Positions 54,871 through 64,000 of a stretch of DNA of 64,000 bases are shown here, one piece after another (position 1 is the first letter of the stretch; each line of letters opens with the position of its first letter). Source of the stretch: Metellina segmentata (taxonomy: Eukaryota > Arthropoda > Arachnida > Araneae > Tetragnathidae). The stretch is from NCBI GenBank assembly GCA_947359465.1, contig OX375879.1, positions 120,792,557-120,856,556 of the forward strand. The letters run 5' to 3'. The notes beneath the pieces are model-generated. The model did not search any database and had not been told where the DNA came from. It saw nothing but the letters and a program-made list of their open reading frames with translations. The position numbers and the translations under genes were made by a program.

Positions 54871-55970
54871 AATTTAGATTCGTGTTAGAATAATAAGAAT
54901 AAGAAATATTTTTCTTATATCATATCATAATGATAGTAAGACGGACGATTAGCAGCCTTTTTTAGTTTGAAAGGAAATCGCGTTGCGAACCTAGCCACCT
55001 TTTTGTAAGCATTAAATTGAAGTCCCTGAAGTCAACTTTTACGGCAGAATTCAGTGAGTAGTTACAATTATATGTGTGTTGGTGTATTATTTAGTCGTGT
55101 TGATTGTTAGTAGTATATTTGTATTAGTTCTGTCTATTGTTAAATCATAATTTTCGTGTTTGTTTATGTGATAAAGTTAAAAGAATATATAATATTAGTT
55201 GCAATTCCTTTATTAATCAAAATTCTAAACACGCGGTACATTTGGATATAGAATTGTATAGGAGGTATAGAGTTTCATCCATATATTTTAAGACATAATC
55301 TTGTCAGTAATTTTTAACTCAAGCTTTTCAAATGATCGTACACTCATTCGGAAGTAATTAAAAATCTTAATTTTCACTTTGCAAAATAAGTTTTTAAAAT
55401 GTTCTCTTTTCTTAACGGATCTTTCCCTTCGTGATTAATCCGTTAACTAAACATGCACAACGTTAATTAAAAAGTTTAATTTTTTTACCTTACCTGTCTT
55501 CGTCAATAATCATGTAGATAGGTATTTACTTAACGGCACACAGAAACAACACATCAGTCTATTGTCGACAGTCCGGGATTAACCCCGAAGTAAACTATTT
55601 TTAACGTGACAGGTTATTTCACCGCTTTAATGCTCCGTGTTTTTACGACATTGTCAACTCTAAAACCATTCCTTTCCCACTGCTGTGCAAAATAAAACGC
55701 ACACATCACTTTAAAGCGTTTCATTGCATCCTAAAGCTAACAGAACAACGCAACTTGAAATATTTCAACTACAATGATCTTGAATCAACTGAACACTCTT
55801 TTATTTTTCATCTGAGCTGAAGTAACGATATCCATTCGAAATAACTGTGTAAATAATGTGAAAAATTCCATAGAAAACATTTTATAGACACAGACCGACA
55901 TACAAAGAAAAACAGACACAGGCAGACATACACAGACACACACACCTGTGGCTACTACAATGCACAAGAG
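54870..55970. other. AT-rich stretch, one SINE fragment
   Basis: A minus-strand SINE tail fragment is visible at 55515-55590 (gtctattgtcgacagtccgg). Nothing else recognised. Confidence 0.45.
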
Positions 55971-55974
55971 TGTA

Positions 55975-56645
55975 CGAGGTCTTTCAGGAAAGTAATGTGA
56001 CTAGCCGAATACACATCTGCGGTAGTCGGCTGTATCGCCCACTTTTGTTTGTAGCCTGAGACGTGTGTATTTTAACACATTAAAATTTATAACTATTTTA
56101 ACTTCACTGCAAGTTTGAAATCGATGCGATCAGAACGTGCCGTACATAATCTCATTCCGTAAGCACTTGCAGTGGCGACTCGTCGCGAAAATGGAAAGGT
56201 GAAACATCAAACAGCGTTATGGAATCAAATTTTGTGTTATAGAACTTAAAGGAAGTGCAACTGAGACCTTTGCAAAGTTAAGAAGTTAAGTACGACCCCG
56301 AAAGGAAGCGGCATAGTCAAGAGTGGCACAAGAGTCCCCGTCACAAGAAAGAAAGAATGAGCAAGTCAAAAATCAACTAGTCCACTAATAATTGTCAATA
56401 TATAATCAACTAATAATTGTCCATAAAACGTTTTTACCACAAGGACAAACAGTCATCCGACATTTCTACAAAATTCTTGCAGATCATTGAATGCTCCACC
56501 ATGACAATGCCCCTTGTCACACGGAAATCTCTATTACCGAGTTCATGAGGAAGAAGAGCATTGCAGTTTTTCCGCAACCTCCCCACTCTCCAGTTTTGAA
56601 TCCGTGTGACTTCTTGATTCCAAAGGTTAAGACTCACTCAAGAGA
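55975..56645 (+). pseudogene. Deleted SETMAR-type mariner (DD34D)
   Basis: The left end tacgaggtctttcaggaaag resembles a mariner terminal repeat. The N-terminal part reads IKQRYGIKFCVIELKGSATE. The centre with the first aspartate is deleted. The C-terminal part reads MLHHDNAPCHTEISITEFM then PHSPVLNPCDF, with 34 residues between the two aspartates. Frameshifts and stops are present. Confidence 0.78.
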
Positions 56646-56830
56646 GGGTTTTTGGTTCCTTACCAGAATCCAAAACTTCGCAGTATCCGATATTCACGCT
56701 CCAATACTTCGCTATATGCGATCTTTTTAAGACTATTTAATATTGCAGTTCCAAAGGGACAAAAAAAAGTCGTAATAACCGATATTTCGCTGTATCCGAG
56801 CTCGCAATAAGTGGGTTCAACTGTATTTAT
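56640..56830. repeat. Tigger-like terminal fragments
   Basis: Inverted, 56770-56828 reads ttgaacccacttattgcgag then cggatacagcgaaat. A partial second copy of the same end is at 56660-56725 (cttcgcagtatccgatattc). No transposase. Confidence 0.5.
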
Positions 56831-57515
56831 AAATAATATTTTAACGTACCCACACTCCTGTTTACTTAATACTTTTTTCAACTTTAACGCTCCATTTCTC
56901 AGAATCTCATATTTTTGACTTTGAGAACACTTTTTAAAAATCTACTTGAGATAAACCTTTGAAAATTTTTACACATTTATTTTGAGTACATTCATAAACT
57001 TTAACATAGGGAATAAATTCTATCTGCAATATTTTTGTTCTAAAAAAATTTTAACTGAAAAAATTGAAAATTTTTTGAACATTTAAAAGAAAATTATAAC
57101 ATTTTGAATTTTTTGTATGACAAAAAAACTGCACCAAAATGTTTATAAATGTACTCATAATAAGGTAGATTCATTTTAGAAATTTTGATTGAGTAGTTCC
57201 TGAGAAAAATTTTACCGAAGTTGCTCAATTTAACATGGACTCCTGTGGGGTGGTCGGAACCCCTTAATAGAGAGTGCACATTGATTTTTGATTTAAAAAC
57301 ATTCGCTATTTCACCATGTCAGGAATGAGGACATTTAATTTCGATTTTAGCATAGACAATCTACTTTTAAAAAGCTCGAATGGGTCGAATTTTCGCAACT
57401 GTCGTTCTTTGCGTGATTTTACATTCCATAAGCCGAGACTCACGCAATCCCTAGCGAAAAGAGATCAAATGGTATTTTCTTTATTCATTTAATAAGTGTT
57501 AATTTTATTCATTGG
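56830..57515. other. AT-rich stretch, nothing recognised
   Basis: No ORF with family resemblance, no repeat partner. Confidence 0.45.
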
Positions 57516-57519
57516 AGCA

Positions 57520-57775
57520 ATACAACGGCCTCGGAATTAAAACCGACGGAAAAGAAATGAGTACAACGCCTCTTCATTTCGAACCCCACTGTCAGATGAC
57601 TAGAACACCTAAGCTGGCACCCAACTCTCCAAACGTCCGCACCACGAAAACATGAGGACATTTGAGGCCTCATCAAATTTAATATGCATCAGCCACTGAG
57701 CTGTGGTTGCATCTGAACTAATTTTACGGTTGCTAAGACGTTGTTCTTTCAACGGGGCTACTGCGGCTCAACAAT
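57520..57775 (-). repeat. SINE, family B, minus orientation
   Basis: Tail side 'ggagcaatacaacggcctcg', body 'cacctaagctggcacccaac', head 'ttctttcaacggggctactg'. Well diverged. Confidence 0.75.
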
Positions 57776-57829
57776 TGAATGAAAAAGGTTTGGCGGACCA
57801 TGTTTGTTTGAAAAATACAAAATTAACGT

Positions 57830-58100
57830 GCACCAGCCCCTGAATAACCCACTGCATCGTTCTAGAACGAAGTTAATTAAAATACCTACCGAGGACAACA
57901 CCACATAAATTAACGTCACATTGGAGTAATTCAACGGCAATTGCCGACGGTCCGGATATGTAGGTATTTTAATTAACGTCGTACTGGAGCAACACAACGG
58001 GCTATTGGCGACGGTCCGGGATAAATCCAGAAGGAAAATGATCCAAGCGACGATCCGGGATCAATACAGAAGGGAAAAGATTCAGGCGACGATCCGGGAT
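57830..58100 (-). repeat. Cluster of SINE 3'-end pieces
   Basis: Several SINE tails in a row, including 'ttaacgtcgtactggagcaa' and three copies of 'gacgatccgggat'/'gacggtccgggat' spaced 35-45 bp apart, suggesting local duplication inside a SINE. Confidence 0.65.
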
Positions 58101-58463
58101 ACATTCCAACTTTTTCAGAAATTGCTCTAAAAATAACAGAAACACATGTTATAAATCTTTCTTCCACTCATTTTCACTTTTTTAGCAATAGAAATTCAAA
58201 TATAATAAAACAAAATTAAAAACGAAATCATACGTTTATTGCAACTACAACAAACAGCGGAATGACAACTTCAAGCTCGTTTTACTGATAGTGACACTTG
58301 CTTATTTTTGACAGCTATGTTTTTTTTAATGCAATGGACATTAAAAAGGTATCCAGACACGATCAACTTAAAGTGAACTTGTTCTTTTATATTATTTTTG
58401 GGCATTCAATGTTATGATGGAAATTTCCACCATTATGCAAAGAAGGGTTAAGTTTCGTAAATG

Positions 58464-59590
58464 TCATGGTTCCCACACCTTTATCCAAAAAAAAATTCAA
58501 GGACTTTTAAGGACTTTTCAAAACCCAAAACAAATTTTTCAAGGACCTGAAATTTTTTATAACGACCTAAAACAAGGCATACTCAAAAATTGTCAATTAA
58601 AAAGAAAAATGTGAATACAAAAAAAAAAAAAAATTTTTTTAAAACTACTGATAGCCAAAAAAAGAAAGTTTATCATCAATTTTGGTAAAAATTTGGACTT
58701 TCTATTTTTTTTTTGCTTTTTGTCTCAACTCAATGCTATCAGGCTACTTGCACACATATCAATTTCGGTCGTGCGATAAATTCTTTTAGTCGCACGAAGA
58801 AGAGTATGGACGAGTAGAGCACAGACGGTTCGATCTACATGACACAATCTCTATTTTCCTGTCGTCCACTGCGTACAACAGACGGCTGTCATGGTATATT
58901 TTGTTTGAGTAACAAAATAAATCAAAAGTTTTGACTGGTGTTAGGGCTTCTTTACTATCTAGTCTGAGTTTCTATCATTGTGATCGTTAAAGATAGAGGA
59001 AAAATTTCAACGGATTTGAAATCTGCATAAAATTTTCAACAATAGAAATCTTTAATGTGATTTTCTTAAAAATTTTTTTTTTCAATTATAACTTTTATAT
59101 TTTTGCAATAAGAATTTGGCTTCATTTCTTTGGATGCGTGACAGGTTTCCAATGACATCCTGACTGCTAAAGCTACGGTTTCCTAAGAAAGCAGTGCTGT
59201 TATCTAGCGAACGTGATACGTCATTATGTGGCGGACATAACAAGATGGCTGTCTTGACGTAGACCAGAGGTGTCAACTTAGACGGACAGAATACTGTGGA
59301 AAATGGACGATCTAGACATAGCATTACTAGTATATCTTGTAGTGTCAAAGCGGGAAACATCGGTTTCATTCAGAATGACGCTCAAATGACAGACCTGCTT
59401 TGGAGGAAACTAGTCTGGACAAGTAGAAATTCAACACGAAATTACACTATTATGTACTAGTTAAAAAAATCAAGTACTTTCAAGGACTTTTCACCGAGTT
59501 TCCTAATTTTCAAGGACTTTCAAGGGCCCCTAGTTAGGAAAAACAAATTCAAGGACTTTTAAGGACTTTTCAAGGACCGTGGGAACCCTG
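58464..59590. mobile_element. Candidate hAT-type element with 'TTCAAGGACTTTT' repeats
   Basis: Left end catggttcccacaccttt and inverted right end cagggttcccacggtccttg. Several ttcaaggac(t/c) copies cluster in both ends, like subterminal transposase-binding repeats. An 8-bp duplication is not clear. A Helitron-family fragment sits inside at 58975-59115. No transposase. Confidence 0.55.
58975..59115 (+). repeat. Helitron-family internal fragment
   Basis: 'gatcgttaaagatagaggaa' and 'ttcaacggatttgaaatctg' match the family centre. Confidence 0.55.
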
Positions 59591-59604
59591 AATGTATAAT
59601 GCAG

Positions 59605-59815
59605 ATTTGGATGGTGCATCCTAAATCTGCCGTTGACGGAAGTCCTCGCGTTGGATGGGTGTGGAAGTTTGGAGAGTGGGGTGCCAGCTCAGGTGTTGTC
59701 TCGTCATCTGACCGTGGTTCAAAATGACGTGAAGTTTCCCTCGGATATTTTCCTTAGGGGTTTGATCCCGGACCTTCGTCAATAGCCCGTTGTGTTAAAA
59801 TTACCATTAATTTAA
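59605..59815 (+). repeat. SINE without head
   Basis: Starts in the body (ggtgcatcctaaatctgccg), keeps 'gaagtttggagagtggggtg', 'gaccgtggttcaaaatgacg' and the tail 'aaaattaccatt'. Confidence 0.75.
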
Positions 59816-59899
59816 AATTACCATCACCCTCCATTGGATAAATTGGAATTATAACCGAAATTTCCACTGCATGCGAAGGCCGAATAGATGCAACTGCTG

Positions 59900-60425
59900 C
59901 TTTTCATTATCATTGTCAAGGCCAAGGTTGCAGGTGGTCGCGTCAAATTGGGCCGCCTCTGCGCCACCTAAGAAGGCGAGAGTTTAGGCGTCTCCAAGGT
60001 CGTTCTTCATCTGGAACAAAAGACCATCCGAAGATCCACCTAGCAGCAAGAACAAAAAGGCGGCAGAGCATTCTTAATGGTGCCACATTGTTCTTGAGCC
60101 TTTCGCTTTCGAACCTCCCCTCATTCCATTCAAATTCCATTCAAAATGGCCGTAATCTGACTTTCGATCGGCCGGCCATTTGTTATCGGCAACCGAACCA
60201 TTCATCACTGCGCATTGTGACTGCTCGGAGGGATGAAGTGGGATCACATTCTACTCGATCGCTGGAGTGGAGAGAAGTGACTGCTTCAGGTGGAAGACTT
60301 TGTTTCGAGGGGAGGGTGTTCTCTGCTGCAATGCGCTTGATGCCTTTAATTATATAAAATGTCCAGTTCCAGTCTGTTGGAGCCGTAATGGTCTTGCGTC
60401 GGCTATTGAAATTCCAAAATATGGC
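59900..60425. other. GC-richer segment, possible unrecognised gene part
   Basis: Higher GC than its surroundings, with the palindrome gatcggccggccatttg. A minus-strand frame of 65 codons from 60140 (starts MEFEWNEGRF) has no family resemblance. 60255-60425 recurs in diverged form at 61225-61400. It could be a 5' or 3' exon, or an unknown repeat. Confidence 0.35.
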
Positions 60426-60429
60426 TCAG

Positions 60430-60788
60430 CGGTAGTTATTTAATTAACGTCTCACTAGAGCAACGCATGGGCTATTGGCGATGGTCGGGATAAGTAGGTA
60501 GGTATTTTAATTACCGTCATACTGGAGCAAAACAACGGGCCATTGACGACAGTCCGGGATCAATCCCCCAAGGGAAAAGATCCGAGGACATCACGGCGTA
60601 ATCTTAAACCACGGTCAGATGACGAGGCAACATTTGACCTGGCACCCCACCTCTCCCAACTTCCACACCATGCCAACGTGAGCACATTTGAGGCGACAGA
60701 TTTAAGACTCACTAGCCCCCTTTGTACACGACGTTGTTTGTTGGGTTCGAATTCGCAAACCTCCTGTAGTTAATCCGTCACTCTTCCT
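60430..60788 (-). repeat. SINE, family B, minus orientation, with extra tail
   Basis: Two tail segments in a row (60440-60490 and 60500-60560), then body and a head with 'gggttcgaattcgcaaacct'. It abuts the next SINE head to head at 60788. Confidence 0.75.
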
Positions 60789-61105
60789 GCCGACCAACCG
60801 GTCTAGTGGTTAAGGTGTTAGCCTCTAGATCGGAAGGTTCCTGGTTCGAAATCCGGGTCCGGGCATGGATGTTTGTAAGCGTATGGTGTAGAGGCGGCTG
60901 GTGCACCTTAAATATGTCGTGGCGGAGAGTCCTCACGTTGGGTTGGCGTGAAAGTTTGGAGAGTGGGGTGCCAGCTCAGGTGTTGCTTCGTCATCTGACC
61001 GTGGTTCAAAATGACGAGGTGTTGTCCTCAGATCTTTCCCTGAAGGGACTGATCCCGGACCGTCGTCAATAGCCGTTGTGTTGCTCTAGTACGACGTTAA
61101 CAAAA
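60788..61105 (+). repeat. Full-length SINE, family A
   Basis: Head gccgaccaaccggtctagtg with 'gttaaggtgttagcctctag', box B ggttcgaaatccgg (one extra a), complete body and the 'gtacgacgttaacaaaaaat' tail. Confidence 0.88.
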
Positions 61106-61119
61106 AATTACAAAATTAC

Positions 61120-61232
61120 CGTCACTTTCCAACCAGGCCACCGCGGCCCATTGCGACGGTCTGAGATTAACCTACCAAGGGAAAGAACCGAGGACAACGT
61201 AATTTTGAACTACGATCAGATGACGAACTTGA
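61120..61232 (-). repeat. SINE fragment, minus orientation
   Basis: 'aagggaaagaaccgaggac' and 'gatcagatgacgaac' match the SINE 3' half. Confidence 0.6.
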
Positions 61233-61400
61233 TCACTGGAGTGGAGATAAATGACTTCTTCGGGTAGAAAATTTTGTTTTAAGGGGAGGAGAAACAAAGG
61301 ATTTCTTTACTGCGATACACCTCTTACTGCCTTTAATAGTATAAAAAGTCCAGTTCCAGTATGTTGGAGCTGAAATGTTTTTGATTGAATTTCCAAATGT
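61225..61400. repeat. Diverged copy of 60255-60425
   Basis: 'tcactggagtggaga', 'ttttgttttaaggggagg' and 'aagtccagttccagt(a)tgttggagc' parallel the first copy in the same order and orientation. Confidence 0.65.
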
Positions 61401-61509
61401 GGACCTTTCAACCCTTTGTTTCTCTAGTACGACGTTAATTAATAAAATTAACAAAATGTGGCTCCTCATTGCTGAGTTTTTATGTGTGATAGTCTGATTA
61501 ACTTTCACT

Positions 61510-61605
61510 GTGTGGTGGTGTGATTAACTCTCACTTTAACCTGTGAGGTGTGTGGTGGTGGGATTAACTCTCACTTTAACCTGTGAGGTGTGTGGTGGTG
61601 GGATT
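61510..61605. repeat. 40-bp tandem repeat
   Basis: tgtggtggtg begins at 61511, 61551 and 61591, each followed by 'gattaactctcactttaacc' except the last, which is cut. Confidence 0.9.
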
Positions 61606-61619
61606 TCATAAAAGACTGC

Positions 61620-61690
61620 ACTACAATTACGTCGCCAATAGCTTGTCGTATTGCTCCAGTGCTTCGTCAATTAAAATACCTATCTACCAA
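61620..61690 (+). repeat. SINE tail fragment
   Basis: 'cgtcgccaatagcttgtcgt' to 'gtcaattaaaatacctatct'. Confidence 0.6.
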
Positions 61691-61699
61691 CTATAATTA

Positions 61700-62245
61700 C
61701 CAAATATATTGAATTTATGGTTGCCGATGGTGTCCAGTTTAAGGCTACATCCCTTTTGCCGCTGAAATTTGGCAAATAGATAGAACTAACCGTCGAATGA
61801 AGACGGGATGGAATTCACTATCTGATGACTCCGGGAGAAGAAAGTGGTTAAAACTGCTACGTTCATCGCAGAACAAAGTCTTTACAGAACAATTTTTCCT
61901 TAGTTTTATCAAAATATTGGCCATTTTTTTTAAATCATAAGTTGCGATGCTCTGCAGTGCAAAGCGCGCTCCTTGACACACCTTTTCTTTCTTTTCTAGC
62001 TACGGAACAACCTCCCCACACACCCCAAATTACCACAAACACTTTATAAATAACACGTCTTCTTTGTCAATGACAAAATATTGAACTTCAAAAGTTATGT
62101 ACAGAATTGCAAATTCTGAAAGTATGCCTTGGTTTTAAATAAAGTAAGTTAATTTATTTTGATGTGTGTGTGTTATTATATATATAAATATGTAATACAC
62201 ACTTAAACGATAAATGTGTTTCACGTCAGTTTTTGATTTGACTGA
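61700..62245. other. AT-rich stretch, nothing recognised
   Basis: No SINE or transposon end. A short TA/TG run lies near 62164-62190. Confidence 0.45.
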
Positions 62246-62261
62246 AGATTTCAAATTTCGG

Positions 62262-62447
62262 TAATGGTAATGGTCATTTTAGTTAACGTCGTACTAGAGC
62301 AACACAACGGGCTATTGACGACGGTCCGGGATCAGTCCCTTAAGGGAAAGATCCGAGGACAACACCTCGTAATTTTGAACCACTGTCAGATGCCGAAGCA
62401 ACACCTGAGCTGGCACCCCACTCTCCAAACTTCCACGCCGACCCAAC
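62262..62447 (-). repeat. Head-truncated SINE with 15-bp duplication
   Basis: gatttcaaatttcgg is duplicated exactly at 62247-62261 and 62448-62462. Between them lies the SINE tail and body but no tRNA-like head, so the insert was truncated at its 5' end when it was copied in. Confidence 0.9.
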
Positions 62448-62589
62448 GATTTCAAATTTCGGAACAAATGCCTGCGGAACAATTGCAATTGTTTGGAGTT
62501 GTGTTGCAGAACACTGAATATAACTCTGCACCTGGGCTTATGATCATCCTAGAACCTCTTGTTCTCTAGCCAGAAGATGAGTAGGTATA

Positions 62590-62830
62590 TGATTAATTAA
62601 GGTCGTACTGGAGCTATACTGTGGGCTATTGGCGACGGTCCGGGATCAAACCCTAAGAAAAAGATCCAAGGACAACACCACGTCATTTTCACTACGGTCA
62701 GATGACGAAAACACGTCAACTGGCACCCCACTCTCCAAACGTCTTTGGTTGAATTGGAACTCTCAACCCTCCCGTTGCTAGTCCGTTACTCTCACCTGTT
62801 TCAAAAGAGCTAAGAGCTGGGAACGTGAAG
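62590..62830 (-). repeat. SINE, family B, minus orientation
   Basis: Tail 'taattaaggtcgtactggag', body, head ending 'agtccgttactctcacctgt'. The middle of the body before the head is deleted. Confidence 0.75.
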
Positions 62831-62892
62831 TTCTGTGAGCAGCCCAATATTTTTAGGATTGAGGACATGAGTATAGCCCTCCCAACATGAGG

Positions 62893-63215
62893 GTAATGGT
62901 AATGGTCATTTTAGTTAACGTCGTACTAGAACAACACAACGGGCTATTGACGACGGTCCGGGATCAATCCCCTAAGGGAAAGATCTGAGGACAATACCTC
63001 GTAATTTTGAACCACGGTCAGATGACGAAGCAACACCTGAGCTGGCACCCCACTCTCCAAACTTCCACACCAACCCAACGTGAGGACTTTCGGCCACGAC
63101 AGATTGAAGGTGCACCAGCCGCCTGGAGGAACACAACGGGCTATTGACGATGGTTCGGATCCAACCCGATCCGAGGACGAACATCAAGTAATTTTGAACC
63201 ACGGTCACAGATTTC
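62893..63215 (-). repeat. SINE plus a second SINE 3' part in tandem
   Basis: A family A body at 62893-63123 runs to 'ggtgcaccagccgcc', then directly into another SINE 3' half ('ggaggaacacaacgggctat' to 'ttgaaccacggtcac'). No head is present. Confidence 0.75.
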
Positions 63216-63261
63216 CATCATATTGTTTTGATAACCGTTGCTCAGTCCTAGTAGCGCGTTC

Positions 63262-63325
63262 CTCTTAGGCAAGTCGTCAGTAGCCCGTTGTGTTGCTCTA
63301 GTACGACGTTAATTAAAAAGTATCA
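63262..63325 (+). repeat. SINE tail fragment, plus orientation
   Basis: 'cagtagcccgttgtgttgct' to 'gtacgacgttaattaaaa'. Confidence 0.7.
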
Positions 63326-63780
63326 ATTACCTCCGAGGCCAACATTTTTATGATTGCGATTTTGTATCCCAACATGGGAGATGAATATTTGGTAAAGATT
63401 GTTCCTTTCCCTGGAATGATTTCTGAGAGAGGTTTCGAGTGTTAAAAAAAAGAGAAACAAATCAGACTGGGAAGATTTTACTTCTGCGGTTCACATATGC
63501 CCTCGCATTATTTACGTGTCGAGGCGCCTTAAACTGTAGCTTATCGCCGTATTAGCAGCGTTTGGCGTTCAATGGTATTGGGTGTTGATCGATCAGCAAT
63601 CACACATCAATTCAGAATTTAATCCTTGGAATGCTTACTGGCCACAAGCTGAAGGGAAATTCTAACAAGTTAAGTGCCCTCAAAAGTTCTGAATACTACA
63701 CGAAATACGTTTCTTGGCGAAAATACCACCTTCTATATTTGATTTGACACAGAAAAGGTCTCTCATAAACTGCAGATTGC
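63326..63780. other. Unassigned stretch
   Basis: Nothing recognised. Confidence 0.4.
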
Positions 63781-63784
63781 ACCG

Positions 63785-63880
63785 GTAGGTAGATATTTTA
63801 ATTGGAGCAATACAACTGGCAATTGAAGACGGTCCGGGTTCAGTCCCCCCCCCCACATGGAAAGACCCGGTAAATTGTAG
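63785..63880 (-). repeat. SINE 3'-end fragment with C-tract
   Basis: 'ggtaggtagatattttaatt' and 'gaagacggtccgggttcagt' followed by a C10 run at 63846-63855. Confidence 0.6.
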
Positions 63881-64000
63881 CGGAAAAGTATATAAAACGG
63901 TTAGGGTGTGTTTGCCTGGTCATCTTAGCTACTCCATATCTCATTAGCAACATACTTCTAATCTCGGTCATAGATGTATGTTGGTTTGTTGGGTGATATG

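Noticed and set aside
59943..60140. 65-codon minus-strand frame in the GC-richer segment
   Set aside because: No recognisable domain, no convincing splice structure; listed only as an unassigned segment.

Overview
The window reads as arthropod nuclear DNA, AT-rich and crowded with transposable elements. The GT-AG introns, tRNA-derived SINEs, Helitron-like repeats, hAT, mariner and pogo elements and a Ty3/gypsy-type retrotransposon all point to an animal. I think of a chelicerate such as a spider because of the style of the SINEs and Helitrons, but that is recollection and weakly held. There are no bacterial genes, rRNA genes or CRISPR arrays.

Only one host gene could be read. It is a plus-strand gene for a Ras-family guanine nucleotide exchange factor (RasGEF/CDC25 catalytic domain). 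Eight short exons between 9795 and 24835 keep one reading frame across every GT-AG junction, giving 262 codons and a stop, followed by an AATAAA signal near 25077. Its introns hold most of the repeats of the first 25 kb. The sixth recognised exon lies at the start of a sevenfold 243-bp tandem array (16711-18413) that copies the exon end, its splice donor and the following intron.

Layout. 1-3030: Helitron, SINE and pogo/Tigger debris. 3031-8563: a young LTR retrotransposon on the minus strand (441-bp LTRs differing at one base that I saw, 4-bp target duplication) whose single 911-codon ORF has gag, a zinc knuckle, part of the protease and pieces of integrase but no reverse transcriptase. 8560-25100: the RasGEF gene, interrupted by minisatellites, hAT, SINE, Helitron, LINE and nested mariner/pogo-like elements. 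25100-35800: SINEs, Helitrons and several hAT remnants. 35797-38540: a DD41D mariner with perfect 106-bp inverted repeats and one internal stop codon, with an unoccupied paralogous copy of its target 1 kb downstream. 38550-49540: hAT remnants of several lineages, including a 1.7-kb element with an exact 8-bp duplication, plus Helitrons. 49850-54380: tandemly duplicated Helitron-like repeats. 54400-64000: mariner and pogo debris, a probable hAT-type element, a GC-richer segment at 59900-60425 with a diverged second copy, and many SINEs.

The genes do not form a pathway. The window is one signalling gene plus layers of mobile elements whose nesting gives relative ages. Recent events are the LTR element, the DD41D mariner and the 243-bp amplification. 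Old events are the frame-broken hAT, LINE and mariner remnants.
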